Below, in pieces: positions 30,235-42,959 of a DNA stretch of 64,000 nt. Each line of letters begins with the position of its first letter. The first letter of the stretch is position 1. The stretch is from NCBI GenBank assembly GCA_013076295.1, contig RQOL01000465.1:186001-250000 (forward strand), read 5' to 3'. The position numbers and the translations under genes were made by a program. Origin of the DNA: Sanderia malayensis. Taxonomy: Eukaryota > Cnidaria > Scyphozoa > Semaeostomeae > Pelagiidae. The notes beneath the pieces were generated by a model. That model worked only from the letters and a program-made list of their open reading frames with translations, was not told the origin of the DNA and did no database searches.

Positions 30235-32355
30235 TTAGACTGATATGACGCAACCAATGAAGCCTTTCCAGGTGGGGCGATGGGCAGCTTTTTCAGTTAA
30301 TTGTTGTATGTGGGTTGTTGTGAGGGAGAGACCGGTGCTCTTGAGGTCATTTGAGATTTGCTTGATCCATATGAGTTTAGGTCTTCCTGTTGGACGTTTT
30401 ACAGGCCTAAGTGCTTCATGCAGAGCTAGCTTGGCTGGCGCGTTGTCAGGGAGTCGCAGGAGGTGTCCAAGCCAGCTTAGTCTTCTGTACTTGATGGTTT
30501 CACTCCATTTAGTTGTGTTAGTTTTTCTGTATAATTCTTCATTCCTAATCTTTTTGGGCCATCTGATTCCCAGTATGTTTCTTAGGAGAGTTCTTTGAAA
30601 GGTATCTATGTGTTCTTCATCCCCCTTTGTGAGAGACCATAGCTCACTATTGTAGAGAAAGATACTGGTGACATATGCCTCAAGAACTCTGATCTTAACT
30701 TTAAGGGTAACACGTTTTGAGTGCAAGATATTCTTGAGCTTGTTCTGAGCATGTATAGCTAAAGTTTTTCTCCTGGCAATATCTTTAGTTGTATCAAGCA
30801 GCGTTCCTAAATATTTACAAGATTTCCAGACATCTGATCCATTCCGTGTGATGGTATATTTCTCCGTTTTCTCTTTGTTAATATTCAAATTCCTCTGTCT
30901 GAGGAGTTCTGGAATTATTCTTTCTTTTTGTTTGATGATGTGTGCTGAGTTTGTGGCATAGCTGATGTCATCCGCATATTGTTGTTCTAGTTGAAAGTAT
31001 TGATCAGTATGCAGGCAGTGGTTATGGTCCTCTAGGTGTGTAGGTGGTGGGCATAAACTTAATGATGGTTTGCAGTAGTTGTGATCTTGCTTTGTGGTGG
31101 GCTTTAAAGCTTGTGCTAGGTATAAGGTAAATAACACTGGGCTCATGCAGTCGCCCTGTGGAACACCGATGTTTGTGTTAAAGGCCTCACCATACTCATT
31201 TCCACATTTTGTCTGGAGTTGCACGTCTTTCAATAATATGGAGATAATGTGTAGCTCATCATGCTCTAGTATTTGCTCTAGGTCCTCCTGTAGTGTACTA
31301 CGTTTTACGGTATCGAAAGCCTTACTCATGTCTAGCAATATGATGTTGGCTTCGTAGTTGGTTGATGTAATTGCTTTCTCTGCCAGTATTCTAAAGCTGA
31401 ATACCATCTCAGTAGTACTCCTACCGGGTTTATATGCCACCTGTGTTGTTGGTATGAATTGGTTCAATTTATCTGATATCCTCCTAATCATGACTATGGC
31501 TAATATCTTCCTTAAAACTGACAGTAGGATAATTGGCCGTAGATTTTCTGGTGGGCCTTGCTTTTTACCTGGCTTAGGAATGGGGATCAGTATGCCTCGC
31601 TTTATCTCTGTTGGACAGCATCCAGTTGTAGCTATGGTGTTTAGTAGCATTGCTATGTGCTCATGTAATTTGTCTGGTGCATGTTTGAGCAGCTCTGCTT
31701 TAAGGCCATCACAACCAGGACTTTTGTTATTCTTAAGTGATACAATCGCTTTCTCAACTTCCTCTTTTGTAAACTTGGTCTTCATCTCTGTGGGTGGTAT
31801 GTCCGTCATGATCTGCTCACCATCTTTTTGAAACACCTTTTTGAAGTAGGCTGTTATCTTTTCTGCTTGAACCTTTTCATCTGTTGTAATTCCATCATCT
31901 CCCTTCACTACCAGCTTCTTCCTTGGTTCTTGTGTTTGTAATGTTCTGATGGCCTTGAACATTTTTGTTGAGTCATTCTTGTGCTTTTCTAGGTCTTGAA
32001 TTTGCATTTCAATTTTCAGTGTTTCATGCCTTGTTAAAGCCCGGTTTAGTTTCTTACGAACCTTCTTTGTCTCCTCTTTCTTGGCTAAACGAGTTTGTTT
32101 GTCTTGGCAAGCATTGATGTCATTTTGCAGTTTCTTTTGCTCATTTGACAGTTTTAATATTTCAGGGTTTCCAGAGGATTTGTTTGGTTTTCTGATTCCT
32201 AATGTGTCATGTCCTGCTTGTTTGCTTGTTGTGGTAATTATATCCCAAATCTCCTGTGGTGTCTCTGATTGATTTGCTTCTTCTAGCAGATTTATAAGTT
32301 TGGTTTGGTATTCCATTTTGTACTGTGGTAGGTTTAGTTTATCAACTATGACCAT
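30235..32355 (-). CDS. Intact non-LTR reverse transcriptase (706 aa, RTE/jockey-like)
   Basis: Uninterrupted 706-codon ORF. N-terminal Lys/Glu-rich region, then RT motifs: LKNNKSPGCDGLKAELLKH (RT0/1), LRPIILLSVLRKILA, ANIILLDMSKAFDTVKRS (first catalytic Asp), NIGVPQGDCMSPVLFTLYL, and the active site YADDISYATN. Thumb: NINKEKTEKYTI. The C-terminus has the usual end motif LSWLGHLLRLPDNAPAK with TGRPK. The usual N-terminal endonuclease is absent, so the copy is 5' truncated or the endonuclease was lost. The lack of stops makes this the youngest-looking element here. Confidence 0.88.
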   Translation of the reverse strand: MVIVDKLNLPQYKMEYQTKLINLLEEANQSETPQEIWDIITTTSKQAGHDTLGIRKPNKSSGNPEILKLSNEQKKLQNDINACQDKQTRLAKKEETKKVRKKLNRALTRHETLKIEMQIQDLEKHKNDSTKMFKAIRTLQTQEPRKKLVVKGDDGITTDEKVQAEKITAYFKKVFQKDGEQIMTDIPPTEMKTKFTKEEVEKAIVSLKNNKSPGCDGLKAELLKHAPDKLHEHIAMLLNTIATTGCCPTEIKRGILIPIPKPGKKQGPPENLRPIILLSVLRKILAIVMIRRISDKLNQFIPTTQVAYKPGRSTTEMVFSFRILAEKAITSTNYEANIILLDMSKAFDTVKRSTLQEDLEQILEHDELHIISILLKDVQLQTKCGNEYGEAFNTNIGVPQGDCMSPVLFTLYLAQALKPTTKQDHNYCKPSLSLCPPPTHLEDHNHCLHTDQYFQLEQQYADDISYATNSAHIIKQKERIIPELLRQRNLNINKEKTEKYTITRNGSDVWKSCKYLGTLLDTTKDIARRKTLAIHAQNKLKNILHSKRVTLKVKIRVLEAYVTSIFLYNSELWSLTKGDEEHIDTFQRTLLRNILGIRWPKKIRNEELYRKTNTTKWSETIKYRRLSWLGHLLRLPDNAPAKLALHEALRPVKRPTGRPKLIWIKQISNDLKSTGLSLTTTHIQQLTEKAAHRPTWKGFIGCVISV

Positions 32356-35300
32356 GCATAAATATTAAAAATTAACATTTCCACAACAAGGACCACCGAT
32401 AACGAGATTGGTATTATTTTTCCTAGAAAATAACTATTTGTGTCAATAGATGACTCTCTGTTCCAGGGCAATTGTCTTATTAGGTATTTCACATTTTTAT
32501 AGAATAAAAGATCCCAAGAATCAGAATAACCTGCTCTGATACAGTTCGGCACAGAATAGAAATAATGCAGAAGGCCCAATCGGGCATTTTCGATCGTCAC
32601 ACATGTAAGTGAGGTTATGGACTCCAAAACACGTGTTGCGTAATTTGCTAAACATAATATATAAAAAAAACAATAATTAGGCCTTCATTATGATATTTTG
32701 TGAATCAGTGAAAGTTAAAGTTTCTTCACTTGTATGTAACTCTCTTTTAATGACATACACACACAACACCCGCTTTTCCTGCCACAGCATTTTGTCACTG
32801 TCCCCCATTAAACACAGGCCTATTCTCTGTTCTATTCTTGTTTTCATGCCGCCAGTGCTTGGCCACTGGCGACATCTCAACATTTCTAGTTCTACTTTTT
32901 ACCCTCTGGATGAGATAATAGACTTTTAATGATATATTAATAAAATAGGGCTCTGCAAGGTCCACTCATAAATTTTTTGTTGTGTCTTTTCACGACGACT
33001 TTGTTTTCGTACATGGTACAGACAAGCCTCTGCATGGTGAGAACTTCACGGAAGGAGAACCTCGGTTTGCCTGGTGAAATCTATCATCAACCACCAACGC
33101 CATGGCGCCATTCCATGGCAAATTGGCTACAAGGAAGAGCATCCAACACATTTTACTTGCTCTTGCGATGCCGCTTTTTGTTCATATGTTTGACAAGCAA
33201 TTGAGCAGTTCATGTTTGATATCTAGAATAAGGGGTATATATGTAAGTTGTTATTTTGAATTTTTGATTTAATGAAGGGAGAGTAGCTGTTGTGTTAGAA
33301 TTATTCATGTATAATGTAGCTATAATGTAGACATAACATATAGACATTTCTATGACCTAGATCTCCTGAATTGATGCAAGATCGATGAATTGTGATATTT
33401 GGCATTCAATCTACCTGAGTGCTTTGACATCCACTGCATGTTAGGTAACTCTCGTCAAATCCAGAAAGTGAAGACACAAATCTGTTGCATGAAAATATGT
33501 TGGATTAACTTGCATTTTAAAGAGATATCCAATCATTCCAATATACAGGGTTGTCCAAAAAAGTAACCCCCCTACCCCTAAACAAAACATGTTCTTAGGA
33601 AAGGCACCTTATGAACAATTTTTTGCAAATTTTTACGATATAACATTCAACTCAAAAGACATTGTGTTTAAAAATATTTTGTATTCATCTCTTGTCATTT
33701 TTGAGCAATTGTAACTTCAAAATTTCTAGTCATGAAACCTGCTGTTATGACACTGAAATTATTTTCTCATAGTAATGATAGGCAATATTTGATCATCCTG
33801 CAATTCAATAATAACATTTCTGGGCTGTTTACCAACCTTCTCTCCACGGTCTCCTGCGTATCTTTTGATTGGGCCAGGCCACTTTCAATTTGGTTTTGAT
33901 GGTGCATATTATCTAAGAGCCCAGTTACAGTCTGTAAAAATTTTATCAAAGACAGCTCCTACCCTTAATTACCAAATCATTAGTTAATTACCTGTAATCT
34001 TTTGCAAGCATATCAAAGTGTTTTCTGCTGTTGGTAATAATATTAAAAGTTGAACAGCATGGTCCCCACCAAATTGTTGTAACACTGAAAAGGTTAAATT
34101 TTTATCACATTTTAGGCAAATTACAGGCATTTATTGATGTTTATTGAAACGCTACTCTCAGGAATGTGATTAATTTTAGTAAACACCTTTGTTAAATTCA
34201 GTTGATTCCAACAAGGCACACCAAAATATGCAATCAGTTGCATGAAGGCCTTGAAGTGTCCTGGAATAAAAAAGTTGATTTTGTCTTGCACTGTTTTCAG
34301 TATCCTGAGCAAATTTGTCAGATATATCAAATGCAAAAAATGAAATGATCTTGCACTTCATCTACTAATTGTTACTAATAACGAATGTCATTTCTAATAA
34401 CATTTTCAAGAAAACAAGCATTACAGAACATATATAGGTTAGGCTTACTTTTGAATTGTGGTAACAGAACTATTGTCAAAAACGATTATGACAAATATTT
34501 TTCTCAATTTCAGGGACTCTTAGTAAACACAGTTATTGAAAAGAATATAATAGGATTAAAGCATTGCAACACCAGATCTCCAGGTTAGTTGTTATGATTC
34601 ATATGTGTTTCTTGTATCAAAAATGACCAGGGGTAATTAAATTAGGGTTTTCAAACAACAGAGTAAAGTGTTGCAATTATTTCACAGCATGATTCTACAA
34701 CAGCTTCTACAACAGCAATGTATACTCACTTTGCATACATCCAAGCTAAATCAATAACTCTCATATTAGTGAGGTTTTGTTTCTCTAAAGTTTTGTACTT
34801 TTGATTTTTTATTGATATTAATTGAATAAAAGGCAGGAATGAAATGATTTATGTAGTATGCTTGCCATTTCAATGTCCAAGCTAGATAACTTGGGCAACT
34901 GAGAAACAAGATCCATTCTTGGTGGAAGACATATCAAGTCATCCACGCTTGGGTCGATATCTAGGAAAGTAAAGTGAGAGGTAGAAAAATGAAAAATGAA
35001 AGCTAGTAAACTGAAGGTTTTCATTTCCCTTCAAATTATAAATCAACTACTTTTCTGAGAAACAACTGGGAGCACTCAGGTGAGTCTTACCAACACGCGC
35101 AAACTTTTGTTATTAACTCTATGCCTTTTCATTTTTGAATATGTGGAAAGTGAAAACGTTTAAAAATACAAAGTCTCGTACTTGGAGGTATTAGTCGTAA
35201 CCTTTCTGTAGCATGAATGTAAACTCATGTCAGTTTCCCCATGTTACCTTTTAACTAGATTTTATACTCATTCTGCTTAGCACGAAGCTCAATTGGATCA

Positions 35301-36232
35301 AAAATCCGTTGATTTTGATATTCTCCAACTACAAAAATGTGAGATATAATAACTTCGGTTGCAAATTGGCAGTTCTCATTTGCGAGTTGAAAGTTGTTAA
35401 TACGTTATTGCAGTTATAAGCTATTTTAAAGAAATATGTGACTCGCCCTATCACTTGGCGGCTCCATTGCCATTTCTTACAAATTCAAACAGTCCACCTG
35501 TGTGATTTTAAAATTTAGGAGCTATTGGGGCACGGATTGCAGATGTAGGTGCCGAATGGAATTTTGTTCCAAGACATCACAAAAAGGGGGAATAGCATAA
35601 CCCTTGCTATTTGTAATTCATTTGCATATAATTAGGGCTATATTCTGAGCTGAAAAGCAAAGAATTATATGGAAAACTATTAACTCGCAACTGACAACTC
35701 GCAATTCACAGAATTAAGTCCCTCGAAAAATGTTGAGTTTGTAGCCACAGAATGTTTGGTGGGTGTTTTTGAAATGTTAATCATTGTATTCATCATAATT
35801 TTCCATCATACCTTGCGGGAAAGTTGCTACTTCTTCTTCATTTATTGCTCAAATGGTACCATTCATACTTCCTTGAAAGGAATCAACAACTATTCCTGGA
35901 CAGAAGATATAATACTTGATCAATATTGTTGCTTGGGCTATATCATATAATCTAATCTTACTAATATCGTCAGGGGCGGATCCAGGAAAAAGTATAGCTG
36001 ACGGGTCTTGGGAAAGTGCCAAAAAAATTTTGTAGACCATGCCCTTTACAATCTTGGAAAAAAATGCCACTCCCTAAACAGAAAAGTGCATTGAAAGAGG
36101 GAGAGAACGCTACCAGAAAAAGTAACGTAGCTTTCAATTTTTTTCAACTTTGAAACAAAATATTGAAACAAACAATGAAATAATTATTGAAGGAAATTAA
36201 GTTTCATTCTGGGTCATTGTTCAAGGTATCAA
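32356..36232. other. Mostly gene-free stretch with a mariner-like end
   Basis: Only short open frames. A possible mariner-type terminus (cagggttgtccaaaaaagta, then accccc) lies at 33545-33570, without a partner found. Between 35360 and 35720, loosely inverted segments around AACTCGCAA suggest another MITE remnant. No gene supported. Confidence 0.35.
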
Positions 36233-38195
36233 TTAGTTTCGTGCGCCAGGATGACAGGTTGTAAATATGTCAATGACTTTATCTATGTTTATATCGATAG
36301 CGCGATGGGCGTGAAGAAGAGCAAGGCCATTCAATCTATCTTCAGTCATTGTGTTGCAAAGGTATGTTTTAGCAAGCGCAATACAGATATAGATCTTTCG
36401 CAACAGCATCTTGTTAATGGTAAGTTTGCTAAGATCTTCATATTGGGGAAGCATATATATTGGGGAAGCTCTTCTGGTCTATTCTCGGCAGCAAAGTAGA
36501 CAATGTCTCTGGTGGCGGACCCTTGTCCATCATTAGCCACTTGTCTTCCCACATTTTTAATTCTGTTTTGATGCAGCGGGGCTCATCAAGGTCATATAGG
36601 TTTAAAATTAAAGAAAACTTGTCTTTCCAGTATGACAGAGACACCGCTTTTGAGGGGAACGCAAAAAGCCCTGCAAGTGGAGATTTGTTTTGCTCAGAGA
36701 AGCGGGATTGGGTTTGTTGAGACAAATGGTCGATGAACGGCAGCGTCACACTCCGCTCATAATATTGACAAAGAGTCTCCGCAGAAGTATTGACACATTA
36801 TGCACCTGCCTAGCCACAGTTCGTGCTTGGGATGGTTTGATGTTTACAGATGAAGCAAGCTTGGCTGCTTCAGCAAACCACTCAGCGTGACATTTTGATT
36901 TTTCTCTTCTTAATCTCTGAAGGCTAGCATAGAGAAGAGATATTTTTTCATTTGCTGCTATTACATCTTTTGATACACCCTGAAGCTGCTTTGTTAGTGG
37001 CCTCATTATCTCGAGACACCCGGACACGACAATTAGTGGAACAATGAACTGGAATGTTGATAACGAGTGGAAAAGGCCCCTGGCATTGCGTACAGTATTG
37101 GTATTCCATTTTTTCCAAGGCATGCAGAGCTGGCAAGAAAACCTGGGCAAAGACATCCAATCCATCGATCTTTGCTAGCCATCTGGTTCAGCAAACGTTG
37201 ATAAGATGTGCATGGGAAGCAGTTGGCAAAATGGCCTTAATGTTTTCTGCCAAAAAGGCAAACCTATTGGGGCTGACATTGAAAAAATGCAATACCACAC
37301 GTGCAATGCTCATCATGTTTTTCACCAATGGTGTATCGCACGCTGATGCAACAACAAGATTCAAATCATGAGATGCATAATGAACATATGGAGCCTTGGG
37401 AAAGACTCTAGTAATCCTTGCTGCCGCTCCTGCACACTTGCCAGACATATTTGCAGCAACACCATACCCTTGTCCACGACAAACGTTCATATCAAGGGAC
37501 AACTTTGCAATACCATCAAGGATCTTATTTGAGATGGCTTCACCGGACATGTCCTCGTTGCAAGGAAAAAAACCCACAAAAGATTCTCTGATTTAGATTC
37601 TCTAAAGAATTTTGCCTCTTTTATCTCTGAGGTGATCTTCTGCAAAATAACTTCACCACAAATTCTAATGAATTCATTCTGTGTCCTTTTGAAAAGATAT
37701 GTAGCCGATTTTGGCACATTGGCTATGTGATCCTCGAAAACTGAATTATCGTCAAATTTTAGCAAATATTTTATTATCTCTTGCAAGCTCCCCGAATGAT
37801 TCTCTTTCTTATCATAATTCTCAGAATCATCACAGTGAGCTCTTAGTGAAATATTCTGGTGCCCACAAAGAATTACTGCTCCAACTATGGGACAAAACGT
37901 ACTGTTACAAAACGTAGTGTCATTATTGGCTTTATGTACTATAGGTACTAACCTAACAGGTAAAAATTCCTGAGCTCTACCAAGTTCGATGGATTGGAAA
38001 TGGTAGCTTGGAAACTTTGCAAGGCTTAAGTGGCACAGGTTGGCTCTTTCTATTTTCAAAAATATTTACAATCTTGGATCTAAATTTTATCTCTAATTCT
38101 GAAACTATGGCTATTTTCTCTGCTACTGAAAGGTCGAGATTACCCAACACATTCACAAGATGATCGCTCTCCTTCGCCATTTTGGAGATAAACAT
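36233..38195 (-). pseudogene. hAT-type transposase (DUF4371), broken
   Basis: Pieces in several frames on the minus strand, 5' end at about 38180. The N-terminal region (MAKESDHLVNVLGNLDLSVA) is followed by the DUF4371 hallmark ILCGHQNISLRAHCDDSENY. Next is the RNase H-like part (MNVCRGQGYGVAANMSGKCA, then YVHYASHDLNLVVASAC), then NIKPSQARTVARQ and a C-terminal dimerisation region (TRCCCERSISVLRLLKHTFA and MTEDRLNGLALLHAHR). At least five frameshifts or stops. This class is annotated in animals as 52 kDa repressor/ZMYM1-like. The copy is inactive. Confidence 0.8.
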
Positions 38196-38266
38196 AAAAT
38201 GTTGTTGAGGTGGAGGCGAAACACAACAACAACCTGAGAGAACTTGTCAATCCAACTGGCCGCAAG

Positions 38267-38420
38267 CCAATCAATGTTCTGATCGGCTGTGATTGGCTTG
38301 CTATAGTCAAAACATGCCCCGATTGGCTTGGTATCGTTGAGAGGAGTAACAAACGATTCCCAAAGGCTTGCCGCCATCACATGATTGGTTTGCTACATTC
38401 TACAACTGCCCAGCAATTGG
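38267..38420 (-). promoter_or_regulatory. CCAAT-box cluster 5' of the hAT gene
   Basis: Four to five CCAAT/ATTGG motifs in about 150 bases (near 38268, 38291, 38323, 38384, 38415). Most read CCAAT on the minus strand, 90-240 bases upstream of the transposase start. Several share longer context (gattggcttg twice), so local duplication may explain them. Confidence 0.35.
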
Positions 38421-38455
38421 ATCGCTACACTCGAGAGAATTTTTTCGGTCATTAG

Positions 38456-40392
38456 AAGGATTTTATTGCCGAAGAATTAGTGTTGCCGCAATAATTCATG
38501 GTAGGCCCTTTGCTAAGGACTCTGGCCTCTGAGCTGGAAAAAGACTAAGGAATTTGGCAAACGGGCGTTGTGAATAGTACCTAAAGGCTTGTGAAGAATT
38601 TCGCATATAGTAGCCTTACATTTTACGAGAAATGCCTGCGAGAAGATTTCAAGAAGGATAAACCACTTTTCAGTTCAGGCAGCGGATTAGCCATAAGTTT
38701 TTTTTCACTTGGTCATACTTTCAATCATTAAACTTTTCATTCAGTGGTATACGTGCTTGTGGGATTTAAACATATTATGATAAAATAGCTTGGTCAAATA
38801 ATGTACAATATGTGAGAGCTTTACATTGAGCCATTTAGAGCTGAATAAAAATGCAACTCTTAAACTTAAAGAAATATCTGACTGCTCTTGTAATTGGTAT
38901 TTTGGAATTAGTCTAAGGGGAAAACAATTGATAAAAGTTATCGATTCGCATTAAATAGTTATAAAAACAAGGATTGTGCGTGCAAGTAACGGCTCCATCC
39001 CAAGTTCAAATCATCTCCACTGCATGCAAAGAAGCTCTTCTTTCTTTGATTCAGGAACTGAAACCTCGTTTATCACAGTGAGTAATTCTGCGACTTCTTC
39101 TCTGTTTCACTTTCTGGGACAGGAGGGTCATGTTCTTTGTTATCATTATCATTATTATTAATGTTTTCTAATGGTTTGACGTTGATCATTCCTGCAACCT
39201 CTTGAAGTCCACTGCCATGATTCTTTATTGACACAAATGACACAAATACTTGGTTTGGAGTCGCTTAATTTTGTGTTGACATGCTATGGTTATTCCAATG
39301 TGTTTTAAATTTCTGCAACTGGAGGTTCACAGTTGTTGTAAAGACAGCTTGTGTACAATACAAGTCGACTGGGTTATCCTTGTCCAACAAAGAGGCAGAT
39401 TGCAAGTCGAAAAACATCTCCATGAACAATTGAGTCACACAATGTCTCACATCCACTCATAACCTAATCATGATGACAATTACAGAATCTTGACAATAAT
39501 AATGCACATAAGGCTTTTCAGTCTTATAAATTTGTGTTATGAACCATTTTTGTGACAAAACAAAAGGAACACTGAAAATTTTATATTCAATTGCTTAAAG
39601 TGCCTCTACACCTTATTTTTTTATTGGCTAAAGCTGTAGATCCGAATGCGCTGATTCTGAATCTGTTTATATTTTTTTGATATGACAAGTAGTTTTTGAG
39701 ATACGAGGCAACGCGTGCCACTTTTTCGTGGTTAACTTTTAGGACTGGGTCGAGCCAACTATGACATCATAGTTGAGCCTAGTTGTGCCCCGTTCATTTT
39801 CCCGTACTGAAGCAACAAATCTGACTTTGATGATTAGAAACAGGTCGGCGCATTGTGGCATTTGAGTTTGAAAGGCTTGCGATGAGTTGGCAGCTGTGGG
39901 AAGGAAGTACAAAATTCCCGTGTAGTGGCTGCTCGTTGCGCTCAGTGGCGGCGGCCGTATTGAATCATAACGATTCCAAGCCTGGGGTTGCAAGTTGTAG
40001 TTTTGTGGATGGCAATGTCCAGTTCTGGATCTGTTATAAATGTTTTTTCCGTCTGGGGTGGCAAACCACATTCATTTTTTCGTCTTTTTACAATTGATAC
40101 ACTAACCCCTATAATAAAAGAGCAAAGAGACAGAAGTAAGTATTACATATGAGGTCCCCACTCTACTTTACATAGACTTCAAGTGAAACAAAATGATAAA
40201 CCCAACTTACCAAGGAGAGACGCAATGCTTTCTAACAAAAACCCAAGATTTAGTAGAGTCTCTAATTGCTGAATGCCAATGTGTTTTGTTGGTCTTCCTT
40301 GTTGTCCTTCCTTGTTGCCCTTCATGCACCTCTCTCACTTTATACCTTTCCTTATTTTCTTGAAATGTTTTCATGCTTGTGATTGCTTTCAG
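38456..40392. other. Gene-free stretch
   Basis: No convincing gene. A ttatcattatcattattatt run lies near 39140-39160, and a short GC-rich, CpG-containing patch lies at about 39890-39970. Confidence 0.35.
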
Positions 40393-40587
40393 CTATTTTT
40401 GCATATTATTGCTGAGCTTCAATATCTTTGTTGCTAGCTTTGTCTGTTCACTGCTGTGCATATCCCAATTTGTTAGGCCATTCTCAGTTATAATTTTCAT
40501 TTTCGAAGGTGTTTTCAGAGCTGCCCTAAGTCGAACCAAAGCCTGATCTAAACATTGAAGCATTTGATCTTCATTGGAATTCAGCAT
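40393..40587 (-). CDS. Uncertain 64-codon ORF
   Basis: Minus-strand frame with helical character (MLQCLDQALVRLRAALKTPS) just 3' of the LINE below. No family recognised; it may be LINE tail or chance. Confidence 0.15.
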   Translation of the reverse strand: MLNSNEDQMLQCLDQALVRLRAALKTPSKMKIITENGLTNWDMHSSEQTKLATKILKLSNNMQK

Positions 40588-40818
40588 GTCTGATGGATAG
40601 AGCTCTAGGTCTTTTATTGTTTTTATAATCTCTAGGTCTTATTCAGCGTTCATGATTTTACCCTGCAATTTGATTTTGTTATTCCACTGTAGAATACAGC
40701 TCAAGTCGATTATAATTTAATGGATCGGTGAGTGAATGAAAATCAATATTTGGCCATGTTTTTAGACCGAAAGGCCGCCGGTTCACATATCTCAACAAAA
40801 GAAAACTAGAATTCTACT

Positions 40819-42636
40819 TTAGGTACAAAATATAAATTTAAGATAATCAATCCTGCATATTGCTTCCACTAGTTCAATGTTTGCTGTGTCAACTTCAACC
40901 TTTGTTCGCCTATTCCTGGAACCTCGAATGCACAGAAAGCACTGCGAAGAAGTGCAAAAGACAGTTTTGTGCGAATCCAGTTTGTGACAGATGAGACTGG
41001 CAAATCTGATCAAAGGTGTGAATGAGCCATGCTCAACTTGTAAAACGCGTTGACTGTACGCATGTTTCTTCTCTCTTTCATTGGCTGCATACGTGTTCTC
41101 TAGCTTTTGGTTTCGGTATGACGGTGCAAATGGGTTGAAAACCCTTACATAAAAAAAAGCACTTTGTTCCCTCTGCCAGAAGCCACGTACGCTAATATCA
41201 AGTCTCGCTTCTTCTGATGTGTTTGAATTGCTCGGCAGTTGTTCACCACCAAGAGGCTGTAGAGCTGGCTCAATACTAACATCGTTCGAAATTTCAGTTG
41301 CCAACTTGCCGAGAAGATCACGTAATTCATTGTGTTGATGGTAAATATATCCGCCTTTTTGACAAGAGATCGCATGGTCAACGGAAAAGTGTTTTCCGCA
41401 TACACAAATAGCTGGCATGAATCTTAAATGCCATCTATACCTCAAGCGGAGGGCGTCGTAGAATTCACATTTGTTAAGAACAAAGTTTTCAGCCTTCAAA
41501 GGAAGGGAAGTGAGCCACGACGACGCACCTTTCATACAAGACAGCTCATTTGCTTTACGTTGATTGGGTGTCATAGATTCTCTAAGCTGTCTAAGTTTCT
41601 GTTCATGCGACTTTGTTCTTTCATTGGCAATTTGATTCTTCGTTTTCTTTAATTCACTATTGTTCAGCGTTAATTCAGTGGTTTGCTCCTTGATGTTTGT
41701 TGTAAACCGATAAATTTTGTAAACCGCTTGCATTGTTTGCATCTAGCAATCGCATCGCTGCGTTAATTTTTCCTTCTAGTACAAGATTCGCAAATTTCTT
41801 TGCTAGATCTCCAGAAGACAGATTGATGTTATTGCTCGGGAGTCTCGACTGGATTGTTCTGCATTTTCTGACAAGTGCATCAAAATTTCCTTCTGACCAC
41901 AAATCCATTCTTCGTCGCAAGCATTCGCCATGCTGCTTTGCCTTTGATCTAAAAGATGGCTTTTGCAGAAGAAGAGCTGGCATAATCATCACTGTTTTTA
42001 TAGTGATATCCTTTAGGGAATCTACTTCCTCATTCCAGGCATTGATCAAACGAGTCATCCCCGCGATATACCTCTTTCCTGCTGAGCCTGTAGGAAGCAT
42101 AAATATGTTCCTCCTCCAATACATAACTTCTTCATAAATGGCGGAAATGATCATTTGAATATCCTTCTTATCGTGGACTTCCCATACCTTTGGGCCATTG
42201 TCTAGTAACAGGGATGTGTGACTAGTAGCACCAAGTTCTCCAGACTTAGACACCCCGAGATGGGCGTAGTATGAAAACGACGCAAGCTTTGTTGTTCGAA
42301 AGTCGATTCAGGTTGCACTTTTGACGAATTCTGTGTTCTAGTAGCGAGCGCATCATTAGAACCTGTTGCGCTCGATCGAGTTACCGCCAAATCATTCGAA
42401 TTAACGGCTAAAGCACGAGGAAAATGTAAACAAGAGTTTGTAGCTGAATTCCCTTGAAAATTTGCGTAATTAGTATTCAAATTCAATACCTTATCCTTTT
42501 TGTCTCTTCCACAACAGCGTGAATGCTGACTCAAGCCTTGTTGGCTCTTGAAAGATCGAGGGCAGAAACTGCACCCAAAAGATTCTGCATAACACTCCAA
42601 GTTAGTGCCAGAAGGCACGTAACCAGATGCTTCCAT
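40819..42636 (-). pseudogene. Zinc-finger LINE lacking its reverse transcriptase core
   Basis: 5' piece 42202-42636 starts at an ATG and has a zinc finger (FGCSFCPRSFKSQQGLSQHS, then RCC). The next piece (41675-42253, overlapping by a frameshift) has the N-terminal domain MSKSGELGATSHTSLLLDNG ... YWRRNIFMLPTGSAGKRYIA and KCRTIQSRLP. It then jumps directly to the C-terminal region at 41742. The RT palm with its catalytic motifs is missing. C-terminal: zinc knuckle CVCGKHFSVDHAISC, then the restriction-like endonuclease region (ARLDISVRGFWQREQSAFFY, then VRVFNP) and RVLQVEHGSFTPL. The overall plan fits LINEs with a REL-type endonuclease (R2/NeSL/Hero-like). Confidence 0.7.
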
Positions 42637-42959
42637 TAAAACAACGACTTATTTCGGCAGAAACTCATCCAAAACAGCAGCAAATATCTTGATTTAACTT
42701 TCTGTAACCACAAACTTTATTTCGGTAATTTCACCAATGTTTTCGGCAACAAAATGTATAAAAATCGAGCAATTTTTCTCTGCTATTAAAAACATGTCTG
42801 CTCGCGGTTGCGTCAAGTTCGAATCTACAGTTGATTATAATTGCTTGACGACCAGAACAATATCTTGCCCAACATTCTTTTCCAGAACCTTTCATAGTTT
42901 GCTATGACAAGATCATCTGCTTGGAAGCACACAACAACTTGAATTGCTTCACTTTATAT

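Noticed and set aside
31094..31831. Plus-strand ORFs of 87 and 157 codons
   Set aside because: Antisense to the intact reverse transcriptase.
33767..33949. Transposase-like minus-strand ORF
   Set aside because: Too short and no motif; only the nearby mariner-like end is suggestive.
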